Shown here piece after piece: positions 7,219 to 15,146 of a stretch of DNA of 64,000 nt; within the stretch, counting starts at the first letter, position 1, and each line of letters begins with the position of its first letter. Source of the stretch: Streptomyces lienomycini (GTDB taxonomy: Bacteria; Actinomycetota; Actinomycetes; Streptomycetales; Streptomycetaceae). Under the pieces are notes generated by a model. The model made no database searches, had not been told where the DNA came from, and saw only the letters and a list, made by a program, of their open reading frames with translations. The stretch is from assembly GCF_027947595.1 (NCBI RefSeq), contig NZ_CP116257.1:186001-250000 (forward strand), written 5' to 3'. Both the position numbers and the translations under genes were made by a program.

Positions 7219-8691
7219 GTGCTCTCGTTTCGTGTGCGACTGGCAGACACCCGGGACGCCGGCTGGCGATGGGACACAGACCGCTGGGTCAAGGGGGAGA
7301 GCTGGATCCGGCCCGCTCACGCAACCGTCCTGGTCGCGGACCTCATACCAGGCGACGGATCGAGCGTCTGTGTGCTGGTGCGAGAAGACAGAGACGGTGA
7401 AGCCGACTACACGTCGCTGCTCGTCCGGCCCGACGAGATCCAGGTCTCGGCGGGAATGCTGGGTACCGTCCCGCTGTACCTCACAGTTGTCGGCGACGAG
7501 ATCTTCGGGGCGTGGGACATCGTCGACCTCCGGCCGCACCTGCGACCTGACCAGCTCAATCCACGAGCGGTCGCCCGCACCTTGAGCCGCCAACACCGCT
7601 ACAGCACCGACACCCTCTTCGACGGCGTGTACCGACTCACCGAACGCGCTACCGCGGTCTTCACGCCGGCAGGGCTCTCCATCCTCTACCCCGAGCCCGC
7701 CCAGCACGTCCTGGAACCCCGCAGCCTCCGTAGCGGAGTGGACCCCGTGACCGCGTTCGACGCACTGCTCACCGAGGCCGTGGCCGAGTGGCGATCGACG
7801 GCCGGCCGCGTCGGCGTCGAGGTGTCAGGCGGAGCGGACTCGGCCAACGTGGCACTGTCCGCCGTAGCGGCCGGATTCGGCTCCGTGCACACCTTCGGGC
7901 TACTCATGGGCGGCCGGATCGGCCAGCTCCAGCGAGACCGACGCCGCTCCCTGGTGGACCACCTGGGATTGCGCGACACCGCCGTGCCGGCGATGCAGCA
8001 CCCGCCCTTCGTGCCTGGAGGCGTGAGGGAACGCAGACGGCCGCACGATCCGGCAGGCGCCTTCTACCAGGAAGCGTTCGACATCATGCGCGGGCACGTG
8101 GCCGCACACGGCTGCGAGCTGATCTTCACAGGTGGCGGTGGGGACGAGGTCAACGCCCACCACTCGCGTACGGAAGCCGGACTCCCGCCGATGGAGCCGG
8201 TGCCATGGCTCGGCGACAAGGCCACCGCGGCGCTGGCCCAGGTGAACGAGAACCTCGCTCCCATCCCGGTCCTGCCTGTGCCGACGCTCATGGCATTCGG
8301 CCTGCACAACCCGGCGTACGTGAGACTCGGTATCTGGCCGGTGGCCCCGCTCGTCCACCCCCGGATGATCCGCTTCATGGAGCAACTGCCGTACGAGTAC
8401 AAACGCGACAAGAAGATGTTCCGCGACCGACTTCGGCGGACGGGTCTGCCCGAGTCCGTTGCGGCTCCGACCGAGCCGGAGAACTTCCTCGCGGTCATGG
8501 AGTCGGGACTGCGCACTTACGGGCTCCCTCTCCTGGACGAGATGCTGACCGATTCCCTGCTGATCGATCTCGGCTACGTTGATGCCGACGCCCTCAGCCG
8601 GGCCCGCGACCACGCCGAGCGGACTCCCGCGGTGCCCGACCTGCTGTGCGACACACTCGCCCTGGAAGTCGGACTGCGGAGCCTCGCATGA
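7219..8691 (+). CDS. Asparagine-synthetase-like amide-bond-forming enzyme
   Basis: 490 residues. The PP-loop SGGADS (residues 203-208) and GGGGDEVNAHHS (about 306-317) mark the ATP-using synthetase domain of the AsnB / lasso cyclase / beta-lactam synthetase superfamily. The N-terminal region resembles the Ntn fold but starts VLSFRVRL with no catalytic Cys at position 2, so it should not hydrolyse glutamine. This is as in cyclases that adenylate an Asp/Glu side chain and attack it with an internal amine. The GTG at 7219 follows GGAGGGGAGCGGA. It overlaps the methyltransferase by 4 bp (ATGA). The likely substrate is the 38-residue peptide upstream; what bond is made is unknown. Confidence 0.8.
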   Translation: MLSFRVRLADTRDAGWRWDTDRWVKGESWIRPAHATVLVADLIPGDGSSVCVLVREDRDGEADYTSLLVRPDEIQVSAGMLGTVPLYLTVVGDEIFGAWDIVDLRPHLRPDQLNPRAVARTLSRQHRYSTDTLFDGVYRLTERATAVFTPAGLSILYPEPAQHVLEPRSLRSGVDPVTAFDALLTEAVAEWRSTAGRVGVEVSGGADSANVALSAVAAGFGSVHTFGLLMGGRIGQLQRDRRRSLVDHLGLRDTAVPAMQHPPFVPGGVRERRRPHDPAGAFYQEAFDIMRGHVAAHGCELIFTGGGGDEVNAHHSRTEAGLPPMEPVPWLGDKATAALAQVNENLAPIPVLPVPTLMAFGLHNPAYVRLGIWPVAPLVHPRMIRFMEQLPYEYKRDKKMFRDRLRRTGLPESVAAPTEPENFLAVMESGLRTYGLPLLDEMLTDSLLIDLGYVDADALSRARDHAERTPAVPDLLCDTLALEVGLRSLA

Positions 8692-9434
8692 GCGGCCTGG
8701 ACATCGCCGAACCCAGACACCTGGCAGCCTCCAACCTCTTCTACCGAGACCCCGCCCTGTACGACAGAGTGCAGTCCGACAGCACCAGCGCGAGCAGCTG
8801 TCGGGCGCTCGTCCATCGGCACCGCCCGGACGCCCGCACTCTGCTGGATCTGGGCTGCGGAACCGGGAGAGACCTGGAGCTGCTGGCCCGCCACTTCGAC
8901 TGCATCGGTGTCGAGTTCCAGCCCGGCCTGGTCGACTACGCCCGCCGCACACGGCCCGGCCTCGACATCCGCCTCGGCGACATGCGCACCATCCGACTCG
9001 ACCACACCGCTGACGTGCTGACCTGCCTGGGAAACTCCCTCTCCTACGTGCACGACAACCAGGACATCCAGGCGGTCTTCCGGACCTTCGCAGCGCACGC
9101 CCGTCCCGGGACGCTCCTTGTACTCTGCAGTTCCGTAGCCCCGATCGAGCGTGATGAGCCGCAGGAAGCAGAGGTCGAGACCGGATCGGACACAGCCCAC
9201 GTGACCATCACCTACGAGTGGGACCTGCGGACCCAGATGAACACCATGCGCCGGCACTGGGTGTTCAACTCAGGTGAAGAGACACGGGACGTGATCCGTC
9301 GGCGTGTTCTCGGGCCGCGTGAGCTGGAGCTGTACGCGACGCTCGCCGGCTTCGACGTCCTCCAGATCAGCGACGAGATCGGAGCAGGCACCTTGCACGG
9401 GCCTACCGCGTACACCGTGGCCCGGTACAGATGA
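8688..9434 (+). CDS. Class I SAM-dependent methyltransferase
   Basis: About 248 residues. SAM-binding motif I is LLDLGCGTGRDLEL (about 52-65), with a following acidic residue in GVEFQPG and LTCLGNSLSYV as a motif IV-like segment. The start overlaps the preceding stop (ATGA), showing translational coupling with the synthetase-like enzyme. Candidate targets are the carboxylates, Asp, His or Cys of the upstream peptide, or a small molecule; sequence alone cannot decide. It ends 14 bp before the convergent relaxase gene, so the cassette closes here. Confidence 0.85.
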   Translation: MSGLDIAEPRHLAASNLFYRDPALYDRVQSDSTSASSCRALVHRHRPDARTLLDLGCGTGRDLELLARHFDCIGVEFQPGLVDYARRTRPGLDIRLGDMRTIRLDHTADVLTCLGNSLSYVHDNQDIQAVFRTFAAHARPGTLLVLCSSVAPIERDEPQEAEVETGSDTAHVTITYEWDLRTQMNTMRRHWVFNSGEETRDVIRRRVLGPRELELYATLAGFDVLQISDEIGAGTLHGPTAYTVARYR

Positions 9435-9448
9435 TCAGGACACGGTCG

Positions 9449-11191
9449 TCAGCGGCCACGGCGGGGATCGTTCCCTGTCGGGCCGGGCGCCGACTGCGTG
9501 GTGGGCGCCGAGTGCGAGGTGTGCCGGTTGGCTCGGAGGGCCGTGGCGTTGCGGTCGTCGGGTAGTGCGGGCAGGTGAGCGCTGCGGCGCAGGCGCCAGA
9601 CGAGGACGTCGCTCATGGATCCGGCGGAGCGTAGTTCGCGCCGTGCCGTGGCTTCGGTCAGCAGGGCGGCCGGGTCATGGCCGGCCCTCCGGGCGTCGTC
9701 CAGTGTGGCGGCCAAGGCGGGCCAACCGGCCTCAGCCTCGATCCGGTCGGCCAGCTCCGGCAGCACTTGGTGGAGCAGGTTCGCCTGCTGTTGCCGAACA
9801 CGTTGAGTCAGCCGCCGGCCTCGCTGGCTCAGTGCGGTCATGGGCTGGACTGAGGCGGCCTGGTAGGCGGCGCGGAGGTGCTCGGCGGCTTGCTGGGCTG
9901 CTGTGGCCTGCTGGGTGTGATGCTTCCTGGCGTGCCACTTTGCCGCGGCGGTCACGACGAAGAAGGCCATGTCGATGAGCATGGCCGTGCAGGCGCCGTC
10001 TTCGCCCCGGCCCAGGACCGGCCCGCTGTGGACGAGATCACGGGCGGCTTGTCGCAGGCCCCGGTCGTGCCCGCGTACCGCCTTCACGTGGGAGCGGCTC
10101 GCGCGCTCGAACGCGGAGGCTGCCTCGCGCAGTTCAGCCCGGGTGTGGGCGGCGGAGGTCTTGGCCAGCGCGTCCAGGACCTCTCCGGTCGCGGCGATCT
10201 GGGCTGCTGCGGTGCCGTCGTCGCCGTGGTCGATCACCAGCAGGGCCTGCCACGTGGCAGCCGCGGCCCGCCGCCGCGCGAACGCGGGGCCTGTCACGGG
10301 CGGCAGTGCAGGCTGATCCGGCCACGAACCGTCGATGGCGGTGGGCGTCTCCGAGGGCCGGCTCCAGCGTTCGCGGACACGGGGCAGGGACAGGTCGGGC
10401 GCCAGCTTGGAGCCTGAGTAGAAGACCGGCTCGCCGTCCTTGTTCCGGTCATCAGGGAGGGCGACCTTGTACCCGAGGAGGTCGCCGGAGGGCGCGAGAC
10501 GCTTGCGGATCAGCAGACCGGCGGCGGCCAGGCGGTCGAAGAACTCGTCCGTCGAGGCAGCACCCGCCACTGCCCGGCGCACGGACTCACGAAGTTCCTC
10601 CCGCGCCGTGCGCTCCCGGCCTTCCCGCTGGGCCTTGTGCCGTTCGGCGCTGGTCGGACGACGGGCTGCGGTGCCATCGCCGGTGGCGAGGCGGCGCAAC
10701 CCGTAGTCGATCTCGATCACGCGGGCTTCCGCTTGGGAACGCTTGCCGTCCCGGCGAATGCGGGCTTGCCGGCCGTCCTCTCGTACGACGGTGGCGATGA
10801 TGTGAATGTGGTCGTCGGCGTGCCGAATCGCTGCCCAGCGGCAGGCGGCGTCGTCACCGTCGGGAGCGATGCCGGTGGCGGCGACCATTCGGCGCGCAAT
10901 CTCGGCCCACTGCTCGTCCGACAGGACCGGGTCCTCAGGAGCGGCGCGTAGCGACAGATGCCACACGTGCTCGGCGGGCCGTCGGTTCTTCGGCAGGGCG
11001 TTGACCGGCTGGTCGAGCAGCCGCTGGAGATCTCCGTACGTGGCGTCGAGGTCGCGCCCGGGATCAGGGGCGAGGCTGTCCCAGGCGCCCACCAGGTGCG
11101 GGTCTGTGTGTTCTTCGTGCGTGCCGGGCCCGTACAGGTAGTGGAGCAGGCCGATGGTGCGCGTGCCTCTTGCGTGGATGCGGGGGATCAC
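9449..11191 (-). CDS. Relaxase / mobilization nuclease
   Basis: About 580 residues. The N-terminal nuclease domain begins IPRIHARGTRTIGLLHYLYGPG and carries the metal-binding His cluster RHADDHIHIIATVVREDG (about 140-157). The C-terminal half is a long alpha-helical, Ala/Arg-rich region. Such enzymes nick oriT and stay covalently attached to the 5' end during conjugative transfer. The GTG at 11191 overlaps the MobC stop (GTGA) behind AGGAGGG, so the two are coupled. It converges with the methyltransferase gene. This relaxase type is frequent in streptomycete islands that lack their own transfer apparatus. Confidence 0.85.
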   Translation of the reverse strand: MIPRIHARGTRTIGLLHYLYGPGTHEEHTDPHLVGAWDSLAPDPGRDLDATYGDLQRLLDQPVNALPKNRRPAEHVWHLSLRAAPEDPVLSDEQWAEIARRMVAATGIAPDGDDAACRWAAIRHADDHIHIIATVVREDGRQARIRRDGKRSQAEARVIEIDYGLRRLATGDGTAARRPTSAERHKAQREGRERTAREELRESVRRAVAGAASTDEFFDRLAAAGLLIRKRLAPSGDLLGYKVALPDDRNKDGEPVFYSGSKLAPDLSLPRVRERWSRPSETPTAIDGSWPDQPALPPVTGPAFARRRAAAATWQALLVIDHGDDGTAAAQIAATGEVLDALAKTSAAHTRAELREAASAFERASRSHVKAVRGHDRGLRQAARDLVHSGPVLGRGEDGACTAMLIDMAFFVVTAAAKWHARKHHTQQATAAQQAAEHLRAAYQAASVQPMTALSQRGRRLTQRVRQQQANLLHQVLPELADRIEAEAGWPALAATLDDARRAGHDPAALLTEATARRELRSAGSMSDVLVWRLRRSAHLPALPDDRNATALRANRHTSHSAPTTQSAPGPTGNDPRRGR

Positions 11192-11817
11192 CTGGCCCTC
11201 CTGTTGTCCAAGTGGTGCTGGGTGAAGGCGTCGACGCGCCTGGCGGCGCGCTGGACGGCGGCGAGGACCGCCTCTGCCTGCGGTGCGTCGGCGCCGGAGT
11301 TCAGCGCCTTGGCGACCTGGTTGAGGTTGTTGCCGAGTTGCCCGAGGTGGCGCCGCAGCGCGAACAGCTCGTGCAGCATCTCTCGCTCGCCCGCGATGTC
11401 CTCGGCGGTGCGGCCGAGGTCGTGGGCGGCGTTGAGAGCGGCGCGGGCGAGGAAGCCGGCGATGCTCATGTGGCACGTGGCGGCTGCTCGGGCGAGCAGT
11501 TGGTACTCGGCGTCGTTCATGCGGCAGCTGGGCTGGTGCAGGCGCTTGTTCTCGTCGCGCAGGCGTTCGCGCTGCTGTATGCGGGGCTGTGACGGAGAGG
11601 TGCGCGCGCAGTCGATGCTGTGGTTCGCGTGTAGCTCTTCCCCGCCGGTTTGCGATCCGTCCTCGGTCGCTTCCGGGCCCGCCGCTCTCGGGGCGGGAGA
11701 CGCAAGAGCATTGCTCCCGTCGGGAGCAATGCTCTTGCACCAACTTGCTCCGTCGGAGGCTGAGATGGCGGCCCCCTGACGCACGTCGTCAGGAGTGTGC
11801 TGATGTGGTTGGTGCAT
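11188..11817 (-). CDS. MobC-family mobilization accessory protein
   Basis: About 209 residues from the ATG at 11817. The conserved part is the C-terminal 110 residues: a ribbon-helix-helix-like region (MNDAEYQLLARAAATCHMS) followed by LRRHLGQLGNNLNQVAKALN, the classic MobC signature. MobC helps the relaxase open oriT. The N-terminal 100 residues are low-complexity and contain DNA that forms a 37-bp palindrome (11702-11738), so the true start could be further downstream. The stop overlaps the relaxase start. No strong ribosome-binding site precedes 11817; a GTG at 11883 is another possible start. Confidence 0.75.
   Translation of the reverse strand: MHQPHQHTPDDVRQGAAISASDGASWCKSIAPDGSNALASPAPRAAGPEATEDGSQTGGEELHANHSIDCARTSPSQPRIQQRERLRDENKRLHQPSCRMNDAEYQLLARAAATCHMSIAGFLARAALNAAHDLGRTAEDIAGEREMLHELFALRRHLGQLGNNLNQVAKALNSGADAPQAEAVLAAVQRAARRVDAFTQHHLDNRRAR
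11702..11738. repeat. 37-bp near-perfect palindrome inside the 5' part of mobC
   Basis: 18-bp arms, GCAAGAGCATTGCTCCCG and its exact complement, flank a single central T. A palindrome this long beside relaxase and MobC genes is a candidate oriT structure or an autoregulatory operator. Confidence 0.65.
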
Positions 11818-12398
11818 GGGTCGCTTTTCTGGGTGGGTGTTCCACGATGAGAACCCGTAGCGGCGGCCGTGCGCGGCTGACACCGGGCGGGCTCGTTACG
11901 GGACCGTGTGGGGTGGGCTCCAGGTTGGAGCGGTCCGCGAGGACCGGTCCTCTCTTCCTCTGTGCATCACGCTCGGGGACCGCGGACCGCGTTGTGCGGG
12001 TCTTCGGTCCTCGGCAGGACCGGGACCCGGCAGGGCTCGGTCCTTCCTCACGATTGACTGTCATGCGCGGTGCAGGACCGTTGTTTCCGCCCACCTGGGG
12101 GCTGTGACCTGCTGCTTTGCCAGGAGACCGTTCTCGTGTCCGACGGGACCGTCGGGGACCGGTCCCCGAGACGTACGGGACCGGTCCCCGATGTCTGGTG
12201 AGGACCGGTCCCCACCTCGGGCGGCCACGGTCCCGGGACCGGGATGCTCGGTCCTCGCATGTGCCGTCCGGTCCCCGGCCATTGAGGACCGGTCCCCGAC
12301 ACCCTCGCTCGGTCCTCGACGCGGCACGCGGCCGGTCCTCCTGGTGAAAGGACGCGCGCTCGCGGACTGCCCTTCCGTCATCCGGTCTTTCTCCATCG
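11818..12398. promoter_or_regulatory. Iteron-rich non-coding region (candidate replication origin)
   Basis: About 580 bp without a supportable gene, between the helicase-loader stop and the MobC start. The palindrome GGACCGGTCC occurs at 11941, 12156, 12178, 12202 and 12286; the middle three are 22 and 24 bp apart. At least ten half-sites of the form CGGTCCT or AGGACCG are scattered through the region. Clusters like this are binding sites for a replication initiator or element repressor. The many short open frames here arise from the repeats. Confidence 0.6.
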
Positions 12399-13091
12399 TC
12401 AGGGGGAGCGGTGACGTCGTCTGTCAGGGCCCTTGAGGATGACGCGGTCGGTCATCTCCGCGAGGCGGGAAGCGACGCGGTCACCGAGGGTGGTGCGCAG
12501 CTCGGCGGTGGGCAGATTGGTCGTGATGAGGGTGGGGAGCAAGTGCTCGTACCGGTGGTTGATGAGCCGGTAGGTCAGCTCCTCGGTCCACTCGCTGGTC
12601 TTGGCCGCACCGAGGTCGTCCAGAAGCAGCAGTGGGCTGCGGGCCAGGGTCTGCAGGTCGCGTTCGGCGTCGTGGCCGGCACGGGGACGCAGGCGGGCGT
12701 ACAGGTCGGCGGTGGTGACGGCTTCCCAGCGCAGGCGAACCCCGCGGGTGAGGAGAGCCCGGACGGCGCCGTACGCCTGATGCGTCTTGCCCGTGCCGGT
12801 GGGGCCGGCGATCAGCAGGGAGGGACCCTCGGCGATGCCAGGCCCACTCGGGCCGGGGCGTCCGGCATGGGCGATGTGGTCGGCCCAGGCGATGATCTGA
12901 GGGTGGTCGGCGAGGGCACGGCGGTAGCGGGCCGGGATGCGGGCGTCGGCCAGCTCCAAGGCGGTGACGGGTTCGCCGGACGGCTCCGCGGCTACGGCGC
13001 CGGGGTCGATGCCACGGCCCGCCAGTATGCCGTTCAGACGGTCGGCGAGCGGGCCGACGGGCTGGGGTTCGCGGGTGAGGGTGGAGCTCAG
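12399..13091 (-). CDS. DnaC-like ATP-binding helicase loader
   Basis: About 230 residues. An AAA+ core with Walker A GPTGTGKT (about 96-103) and Walker B LLLLDDLGA is followed by ITTNLP (sensor I-like), as in DnaC/IstB proteins that load the replicative helicase. It is encoded just after the replisome-organiser-like gene, the order also seen for phage O/P-type pairs. No ATG or GTG fits the frame near the conserved N-terminus (LADRLNGILAGRGI). The best start is CTG at 13091, overlapping the upstream stop as CTGA. The only long alternative, an ATG at 13337, would overlap the upstream gene by 250 bp. Confidence 0.75.
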   Translation of the reverse strand: MSSTLTREPQPVGPLADRLNGILAGRGIDPGAVAAEPSGEPVTALELADARIPARYRRALADHPQIIAWADHIAHAGRPGPSGPGIAEGPSLLIAGPTGTGKTHQAYGAVRALLTRGVRLRWEAVTTADLYARLRPRAGHDAERDLQTLARSPLLLLDDLGAAKTSEWTEELTYRLINHRYEHLLPTLITTNLPTAELRTTLGDRVASRLAEMTDRVILKGPDRRRHRSP

Positions 13092-14044
13092 AGCTGTTCT
13101 CCGTAGGCGGCTTCGACGTCGGCGGGGTTTGTCCACGCCCTGTGGATGACGGGCTGGGCGAGGGCGGCGTTCATGGCCTGGTGCACCAGGCTCGGCAGGA
13201 TGCTGGGGTGCCTGCCCTTGGTCCTGTGGAGGACGAGCCCTGCCCTGACGTGGTCGGGAGCGATGCCTTCGGCGAGCAGCTTGCGCACCTCTCGGCCGAG
13301 ATGGCCCAGGACGTCCTGGGGCGGGCGGTGGGCGCATGCCGCGCTGTATTCGGCGATGAGCTGCTTGGCCGAGACGGTGCTGGCCGCGGGGGCGCTTGCG
13401 CCCCCCGAAGGGGTAGATCCTAGATCCATGATCCTAGGTCCTAGATCCGGACCGTGAGGTGTCACCGCGGCCTCAAGCACGAGTCCGTGAGGTTCAGGTG
13501 AGGGCTCACTGAACGCCTTCTGACCTGCGGTTTTGCTGGTGGTTTCCGTTTGGTTCGAGGGATCGTGCGGGTTCCGTGCCCCTTCACTGCCACCTCCGCG
13601 AGGGTTCGGCGCATGGTCCGCGACGGCTCCGTGCGTTACGGACGGCGCGGGTGCCACGGCCTCGACAGCCTCGGTGCCGCCCGGGGCACCGTTCGGATCG
13701 TTGTGGCGAGGGCAGGCCGGGATGCGGCTCTTGCTGGCCCGGTTGATCTTCTGGTGCTTGTGCCACGTGACGATGTGCAGGTAGCGCTTGTCGTCCGGGC
13801 CCTTGTACCGGCAGACCAGGCCGGCGTCGGCCAGCTGGGCGAGATCCTTCTCGACCTCGGCGGGAGTGTGCTCCGGACGCAGAACCCACAGCTGACCGGC
13901 GATGATCGCCGCGTGGTCGCGATAGCGGCCTTGGTCGTCGGCCTGAGTGAGCAGACCGAAGAAGGTGCGCTCGGCGGTCAGGGTGACGACGGCGAGGGAT
14001 TCGGAGACGAAGGCTTCGGGCTTGATGGTGCGGATCCGTGCCAA
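13088..14044 (-). CDS. Replisome organiser / replication initiator-like protein
   Basis: About 318 residues. The N-terminal winged-helix region begins ARIRTIKPEAFVSESLA, a signature of phage and island replication proteins of Actinobacteria, and contains TFFGLLTQADDQGRYRDHAA. A long Pro/Ser/Gly linker (about 115-230) joins it to a helical C-terminal domain (AKQLIAEYSAACAHRP). The TTG at 14044 gives the expected N-terminus, behind AAGGAA. The linker-coding DNA carries a hairpin and 14-bp repeats (13388-13450). It is co-directional and overlapping with the helicase loader, so this pair is probably the replication module. Confidence 0.7.
   Translation of the reverse strand: MARIRTIKPEAFVSESLAVVTLTAERTFFGLLTQADDQGRYRDHAAIIAGQLWVLRPEHTPAEVEKDLAQLADAGLVCRYKGPDDKRYLHIVTWHKHQKINRASKSRIPACPRHNDPNGAPGGTEAVEAVAPAPSVTHGAVADHAPNPRGGGSEGARNPHDPSNQTETTSKTAGQKAFSEPSPEPHGLVLEAAVTPHGPDLGPRIMDLGSTPSGGASAPAASTVSAKQLIAEYSAACAHRPPQDVLGHLGREVRKLLAEGIAPDHVRAGLVLHRTKGRHPSILPSLVHQAMNAALAQPVIHRAWTNPADVEAAYGEQL
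13388..13450. repeat. Hairpin plus 14-bp iterons inside the replication gene
   Basis: GGGGGCGC and GCGCCCCC flank TT (13388-13405), followed by repeats starting GATCCTAG at 13416 and 13430 and GATCC at 13444 (14-bp period). They fall in the low-complexity linker of the replisome-organiser gene. A replication origin inside the initiator gene is a known phage arrangement. Confidence 0.55.
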
Positions 14045-14549
14045 GAGCGGAGTGTTCCTTACTCGGTGGCCGATGGGCGGGCACCCATGGCTCACCGTCG
14101 GTCGTGACGGCAAAGGCGGGGGAGTTGGCCGGCCGTTGACGCGAGGCTGGCTGAGAGCCGGGCGCGCTTTCCGGGGGTGTCGTCAACATAGCCACACCCG
14201 AGCGGCACAAGTCCAGCCCTGACCTGTCGAATCTCTGTCGGCAGAAAGGCCATCGGCAATCGGGGCGGCGAGGGCGGCGTGAAAACGGTAGGTCACGATC
14301 TGCGGTTGACCAAATAGTTGTTCTGGGCGTCAAGCCAGAAGGATCACACCGGCAAGGCGTTGACGTCCGGCGAGTGGCGAAGCTACAACACAACACCCCA
14401 CGTCAGAGACGCTGTCGAGCACTGCTCGGGTCGCCGTCACAGGGAACCCATCGACGAAATGGCCACCCGCCTGCCAAACGCACGGCGGCGCAACATAGCC
14501 GACGATCGCCGGTTAACCAAACCGGCGAACACAGCCGAGAATTGGAGTC
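14045..14549. other. Intergenic region between replication genes and repressor
   Basis: About 505 bp, no supportable gene. It must hold the divergent promoters for the leftward replication operon and the rightward repressor. The AT-richer patch around 14300-14325 and an inverted repeat (GCCGGTT and AACCGGC with a 5-bp spacer, 14508-14526) 23 bp before the XRE start are the visible elements. Confidence 0.45.
14508..14526. promoter_or_regulatory. Candidate operator upstream of XRE repressor
   Basis: Inverted repeat GCCGGTT-N5-AACCGGC just upstream of the small XRE gene. Position and symmetry fit autoregulation by that protein. Confidence 0.45.
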
Positions 14550-14807
14550 ATGGCAGCACGTTCACTGGAAATCGGCGCAGCCGGGATAAGGGCCGCCCGC
14601 ACGATCGAAATTCTCCGCACCGAGCGCGGCCTCTCCCAGCGAGAGCTGGCCGCTCGCGTCACCGCCCTTGGCCGGCCAATGTCCAACACGATGCTGTCCC
14701 GCATCGAACGCGCTCAGCGCCGCTGCGACGTCGATGACCTGCTCACCCTCGCGCAGGCACTTCGCGTCCCGGCCCGCGCCCTGCTCCAGGACTCCGCGAC
14801 CTGTTGA
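14550..14807 (+). CDS. Small XRE-family helix-turn-helix regulator
   Basis: 85 residues, almost entirely one HTH_3/XRE domain: RTERGLSQRELAARVTALGR is the first part of the HTH and SNTMLSRIERAQRRCDVDDL the recognition helix and following turn. Proteins this small act as phage- or plasmid-type repressors. It lies between the replication operon (divergent) and the excisionase/integrase pair (same strand), where it could set the balance between integrated and excised states. The ATG at 14550 is preceded by GAGAATTGGAG. Confidence 0.85.
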   Translation: MAARSLEIGAAGIRAARTIEILRTERGLSQRELAARVTALGRPMSNTMLSRIERAQRRCDVDDLLTLAQALRVPARALLQDSATC

Positions 14808-14933
14808 AGCCACCACCGGTCCGCCGTGCCCGCTCCAGTTTCGACCTCGGTAAGGAAGTCTCACCGTTGCACCGACTCGCAATAGCCCCGGCCCGTTGCA
14901 CTCAGCAGCACAGCCGAAAGGGGGCGGTCGCCC

Positions 14934-15146
14934 ATGACTGACCGCCTTCTGACGGTGGCCGAAGCCGCCGAACAGCTCGGTACCGGCGAACGCTTCGTTC
15001 GCCGTCTGATCGCCGAGCGCCGCATTCGCTACGTCAAGCTCGGACGTCCCGTGCGCGTCCCCGAGAGTGCCGTCACCGAGTACATCGAGGCGCGCACGGT
15101 CGAGCCGACCCGGCGCACCCGCACTCGGTACGGGCGGGCCGCCTGA
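14934..15146 (+). CDS. Excisionase-like helix-turn-helix protein
   Basis: 70 residues, HTH_17/MerR-like: LLTVAEAAEQLGTGERFVRR followed by LIAERRIRYVKLGRPVRVPE, the pattern of actinobacterial Xis proteins that bend DNA at attachment sites. The TGA overlaps the integrase ATG by one base (TGATG). The ATG at 14934 follows GAAAGGGGGCGG. A direct repeat CCGTTGCAC at 14864 and 14893, just upstream, could be its own binding site. Role inferred from family and position. Confidence 0.85.
   Translation: MTDRLLTVAEAAEQLGTGERFVRRLIAERRIRYVKLGRPVRVPESAVTEYIEARTVEPTRRTRTRYGRAA

Noticed and set aside
7033..8691. Classical lasso peptide cluster
   Set aside because: There is no RRE (B1), no leader protease (B2) and no transporter, and the precursor lacks the conserved leader Thr before a plausible core. 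The cyclase-like enzyme alone does not define the class.
12100..12360. Short open frames in the iteron region
   Set aside because: Their sequence is produced by the GGACCGGTCC repeats; no ribosome-binding site or family match.
13091..13337. ATG at 13337 as start of the helicase loader
   Set aside because: It would overlap the replisome-organiser gene by 250 bp in another frame, and the added N-terminus is Arg/Pro-rich shadow sequence.
14045..14549. A gene between the replication operon and XRE repressor
   Set aside because: Open frames here are short, lack good starts and have composition unlike neighbouring genes; promoters and operators are a better explanation.
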